From Pseudomonadota bacterium (GTDB taxonomy: Bacteria > Pseudomonadota > Gammaproteobacteria > Burkholderiales > Burkholderiaceae_D), in NCBI GenBank assembly GCA_018241865.1, contig JAFECY010000095.1:1-6272 (forward strand): 6,272 nucleotides of DNA, in the 5' to 3' direction. The number at the start of each line of letters is the position of its first letter. The first letter of the stretch is position 1. This document shows positions 6,107 to 6,272 of this stretch, piece after piece. The notes beneath the pieces were generated by a model, which did not search any database, was not told the DNA's origin, and saw only the letters and a program-made list of their open reading frames with translations. A program made the position numbers and the translations under genes.

Positions 6107-6272
6107 CGCGAACAGTATTAGGAATTGCGCCAAATCACGCAACGCTAATAGTGGTGGGGATTTACGAGGGATGCAAGTATTTTTTGCTGGGGTGAACGAG
6201 AATGTGTATGCGGCCTGCCACGCAGCGAAATTGTGCTGTGTGCGGCACCACGTTTTGAGGGATGAGATGCGG
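6107..6272 (-). promoter_or_regulatory. Upstream region of the H1-like gene, probable promoter location
   Basis: No coding region is supportable here. The promoter must lie in this stretch or beyond the edge, but the matches are weak. One candidate on the minus strand is TTGCAT (6176-6171), 17 bp, CACTAT (6153-6148), giving a leader of about 50 nt. Another is TTGCGT (6142-6137), 16 bp, TAATAC (6120-6115), which would place the start almost on the Shine-Dalgarno. A dyad TTGCG-N8-CGCAA at 6125-6142 overlaps the second and lies just downstream of the first, where a regulator could act. The far right contains plus-strand ATGs at 6262 and 6267, too close to the edge to judge. Confidence 0.35.

Noticed and set aside
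5755..6195. Plus-strand frame of 146 codons rich in Phe, Ala and Gly that looks like a membrane protein
   Set aside because: It is the reverse complement of the Lys/Ala codons of the H1-like tail (AAG/AAA becomes CTT/TTT), so the apparent hydrophobic segments are an artefact.
6255..6272. Possible plus-strand gene start at the right edge (GAGGG before ATG at 6262 or 6267)
   Set aside because: Only two to four codons are visible, so no gene can be supported.
1..6272. Mobile elements, CRISPR arrays, tRNA or rRNA genes, riboswitches, phage or defence genes
   Set aside because: I looked on both strands for terminal repeats with transposase motifs, regularly spaced repeats and tRNA arms, and saw none. 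The only regular repeat is inside the H1-like coding sequence.

Overview
This 6.3 kb window looks like core chromosome of a betaproteobacterium, most likely a Burkholderiales member close to the Oxalobacteraceae (Herminiimonas/Collimonas-like). The reasons are moderately high GC, the gene set obgE-proB then CNP1-like/rppH opposite proS, a lytic transglycosylase directly behind proS, and a lysine/alanine-rich H1-like SWIB protein. The family assignment comes from recalled family sequences and gene order, not from a search.

Layout, left to right. (1) Positions 1-1817, + strand: the 3' part of obgE (ribosome-assembly GTPase, cut by the window edge), then after 8 bp proB (glutamate 5-kinase, first step of proline synthesis). 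(2) Positions 1844-2984, - strand: rppH (RNA 5'-pyrophosphohydrolase) followed by a CNP1-like exported protein of unknown function, whose start codon lies inside the last codons of rppH. This pair runs tail-to-tail into proB with only 26 bp between. (3) Positions 2985-3175: a divergent control region between rppH and proS, with -10 like hexamers on both strands that overlap each other. (4) Positions 3176-5537, + strand: proS (prolyl-tRNA synthetase with its editing insertion), then after one base a small exported GH23-type lytic transglycosylase. (5) Positions 5579-5615: a symmetric hairpin that should stop transcription from both sides. (6) Positions 5631-6092, - strand: a nucleoid-type protein with a histone-H1-like tail fused to a SWIB domain. 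The tail carries an almost exact 60-bp-period duplication. (7) Positions 6107-6272: its upstream region, with no gene I can support.

The genes belong to several core processes: ribosome assembly, proline synthesis and charging, mRNA decay, cell-wall turnover and nucleoid structure. proB and proS both concern proline but are in separate units, and proA is not present. I see no mobile element, phage gene, CRISPR array, tRNA or rRNA, and no convincing new defence or biosynthetic system. The parts most worth a second look are the H1-like/SWIB protein with its repeat, the rppH/CNP1 overlap, and the shared divergent promoter. There is no gene-free stretch over 300 bases; the two largest are 191 bp (2985-3175) and 180 bp (6093-6272).
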